NCBI GenBank assembly: GCA_009731375.1
Contig: BJOX01000310.1
Location: forward strand, 521,041 to 568,560
Reading direction: 5' to 3'
Length of the DNA stretch: 47,520 nt
Source of the DNA: Paulinella micropora
Taxonomy: Eukaryota; Cercozoa; Imbricatea; Euglyphida
A program made the position numbers and the translations under genes. Numbering within the stretch: the stretch's first letter is position 1; every line of letters starts with the position of its first letter. The notes under the pieces were generated by a model that made no database searches, had not been told where the DNA came from, and saw only the letters and a list, made by a program, of their open reading frames with translations. Shown here piece after piece: positions 45,622 through 47,520 of this stretch.

Positions 45622-45861
45622 GAGCAATGAGGAACAAACCAACAGCAGCAGCAACAGCAGCAAATACAACACATGACACGGGCAGGCGCAAACAGGAAAG
45701 AGTGACTGGACAAGATGGAAGCGCAACCTTGACGGCATGGACGATTCCTACATACAGAGCGCTAAAAACAACCCCAAAGTCTCCTTCGCCCAGCTTGTCC
45801 AGAAAGGTCAGCTCATGGAGATTGATGAGCGGCACGGTGTGGTGCTAATGAAACTGACCTT
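45622..45861 (-). pseudogene. Partial copy of the kinase N-lobe exon and adjoining intron
   Basis: It matches 36222-36462, covering most of exon 14 (same [12 protein letters not shown] and [10 protein letters not shown]) plus about 80 bp of the following intron, with scattered differences. Relative to the functional exon it lacks four bases near 45842, which breaks the frame upstream of the Gly loop. No alphaC exon follows before the receptor start at 45247. Because intron is included, it arose by DNA duplication, not by reverse transcription. It may be the edge of a degraded tandem paralogue. Confidence 0.75.
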
Positions 45862-45906
45862 TACCAGTTTTACTTTTTTTTACTTGCTTTACATGTTTGG
45901 CTTGCT

Positions 45907-46500
<594 letters not shown>

Positions 46501-46539
46501 TGATTGTTGGTTGCTGTTGTTAGTTGCTGTTTGTTGGTT

Positions 46540-47520
<981 letters not shown>

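Overview
This window is eukaryotic nuclear DNA. It has multi-exon genes with GT-AG introns, LTR retrotransposons, tRNA-derived SINE-like repeats and very large amounts of microsatellite. The gene content (an animal-type haem peroxidase joined to a class C-like 7TM region, ankyrin repeats and a tyrosine-kinase-like domain) and the exotic Ty3/gypsy-like elements suggest a protist or alga. The lineage cannot be fixed from sequence alone. The assembly has one 539-base gap and several short N runs, some of which sit inside homopolymers or next to duplicated sequence.

Layout. 1-820: a near-perfect foldback (3-414) followed by AT and GA repeats. 821-15127: one LTR retrotransposon with 237-250 bp LTRs and a 4-bp target duplication (CCGT). 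Its gag, protease and RT/RNase H/integrase regions lie in a single frame broken by two in-frame stops. The integrase is cut off and is followed by about 4.4 kb of foreign or rearranged DNA that holds an antisense, decayed relative (gag-protease only). 15128-22800: no convincing genes apart from a weak minus-strand exon at 17.3-17.56 kb. This stretch holds a pentanucleotide satellite, a CATA satellite, two tandem SINE-like units and an 830-bp polypyrimidine tract. 22833-23029: an exon of a cold-shock-domain protein. 24204-29090: an LTR, a long leader and a broken gag-like gene of a second LTR element. 29091-32544: AT-rich DNA with a 0.5-kb duplication across an N gap, probably an assembly error.

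32545-45247 (minus strand) is the centre of interest. I can chain 22 exons, all phase-compatible, into one open frame of about 2,446 codons. The predicted protein has a signal peptide, an animal haem peroxidase domain with catalytic residues present, a DOMON domain, seven transmembrane segments resembling class C GPCRs, ankyrin repeats, and a tyrosine-kinase-like domain with a Ser/Thr-rich insert of about 400 residues between beta3 and helix alphaC. One exon carries both the end of the peroxidase and the start of the DOMON, and further exons link DOMON to 7TM, 7TM to ankyrin, and ankyrin to kinase, so this looks like one gene rather than a row of neighbours. By inference it is a receptor that could couple extracellular peroxide, haem or halide chemistry to intracellular phosphorylation. 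A partial, frameshifted copy of its kinase N-lobe exon lies just upstream at 45.6-45.86 kb. The window ends in GA, CATA and poly-T repeats.
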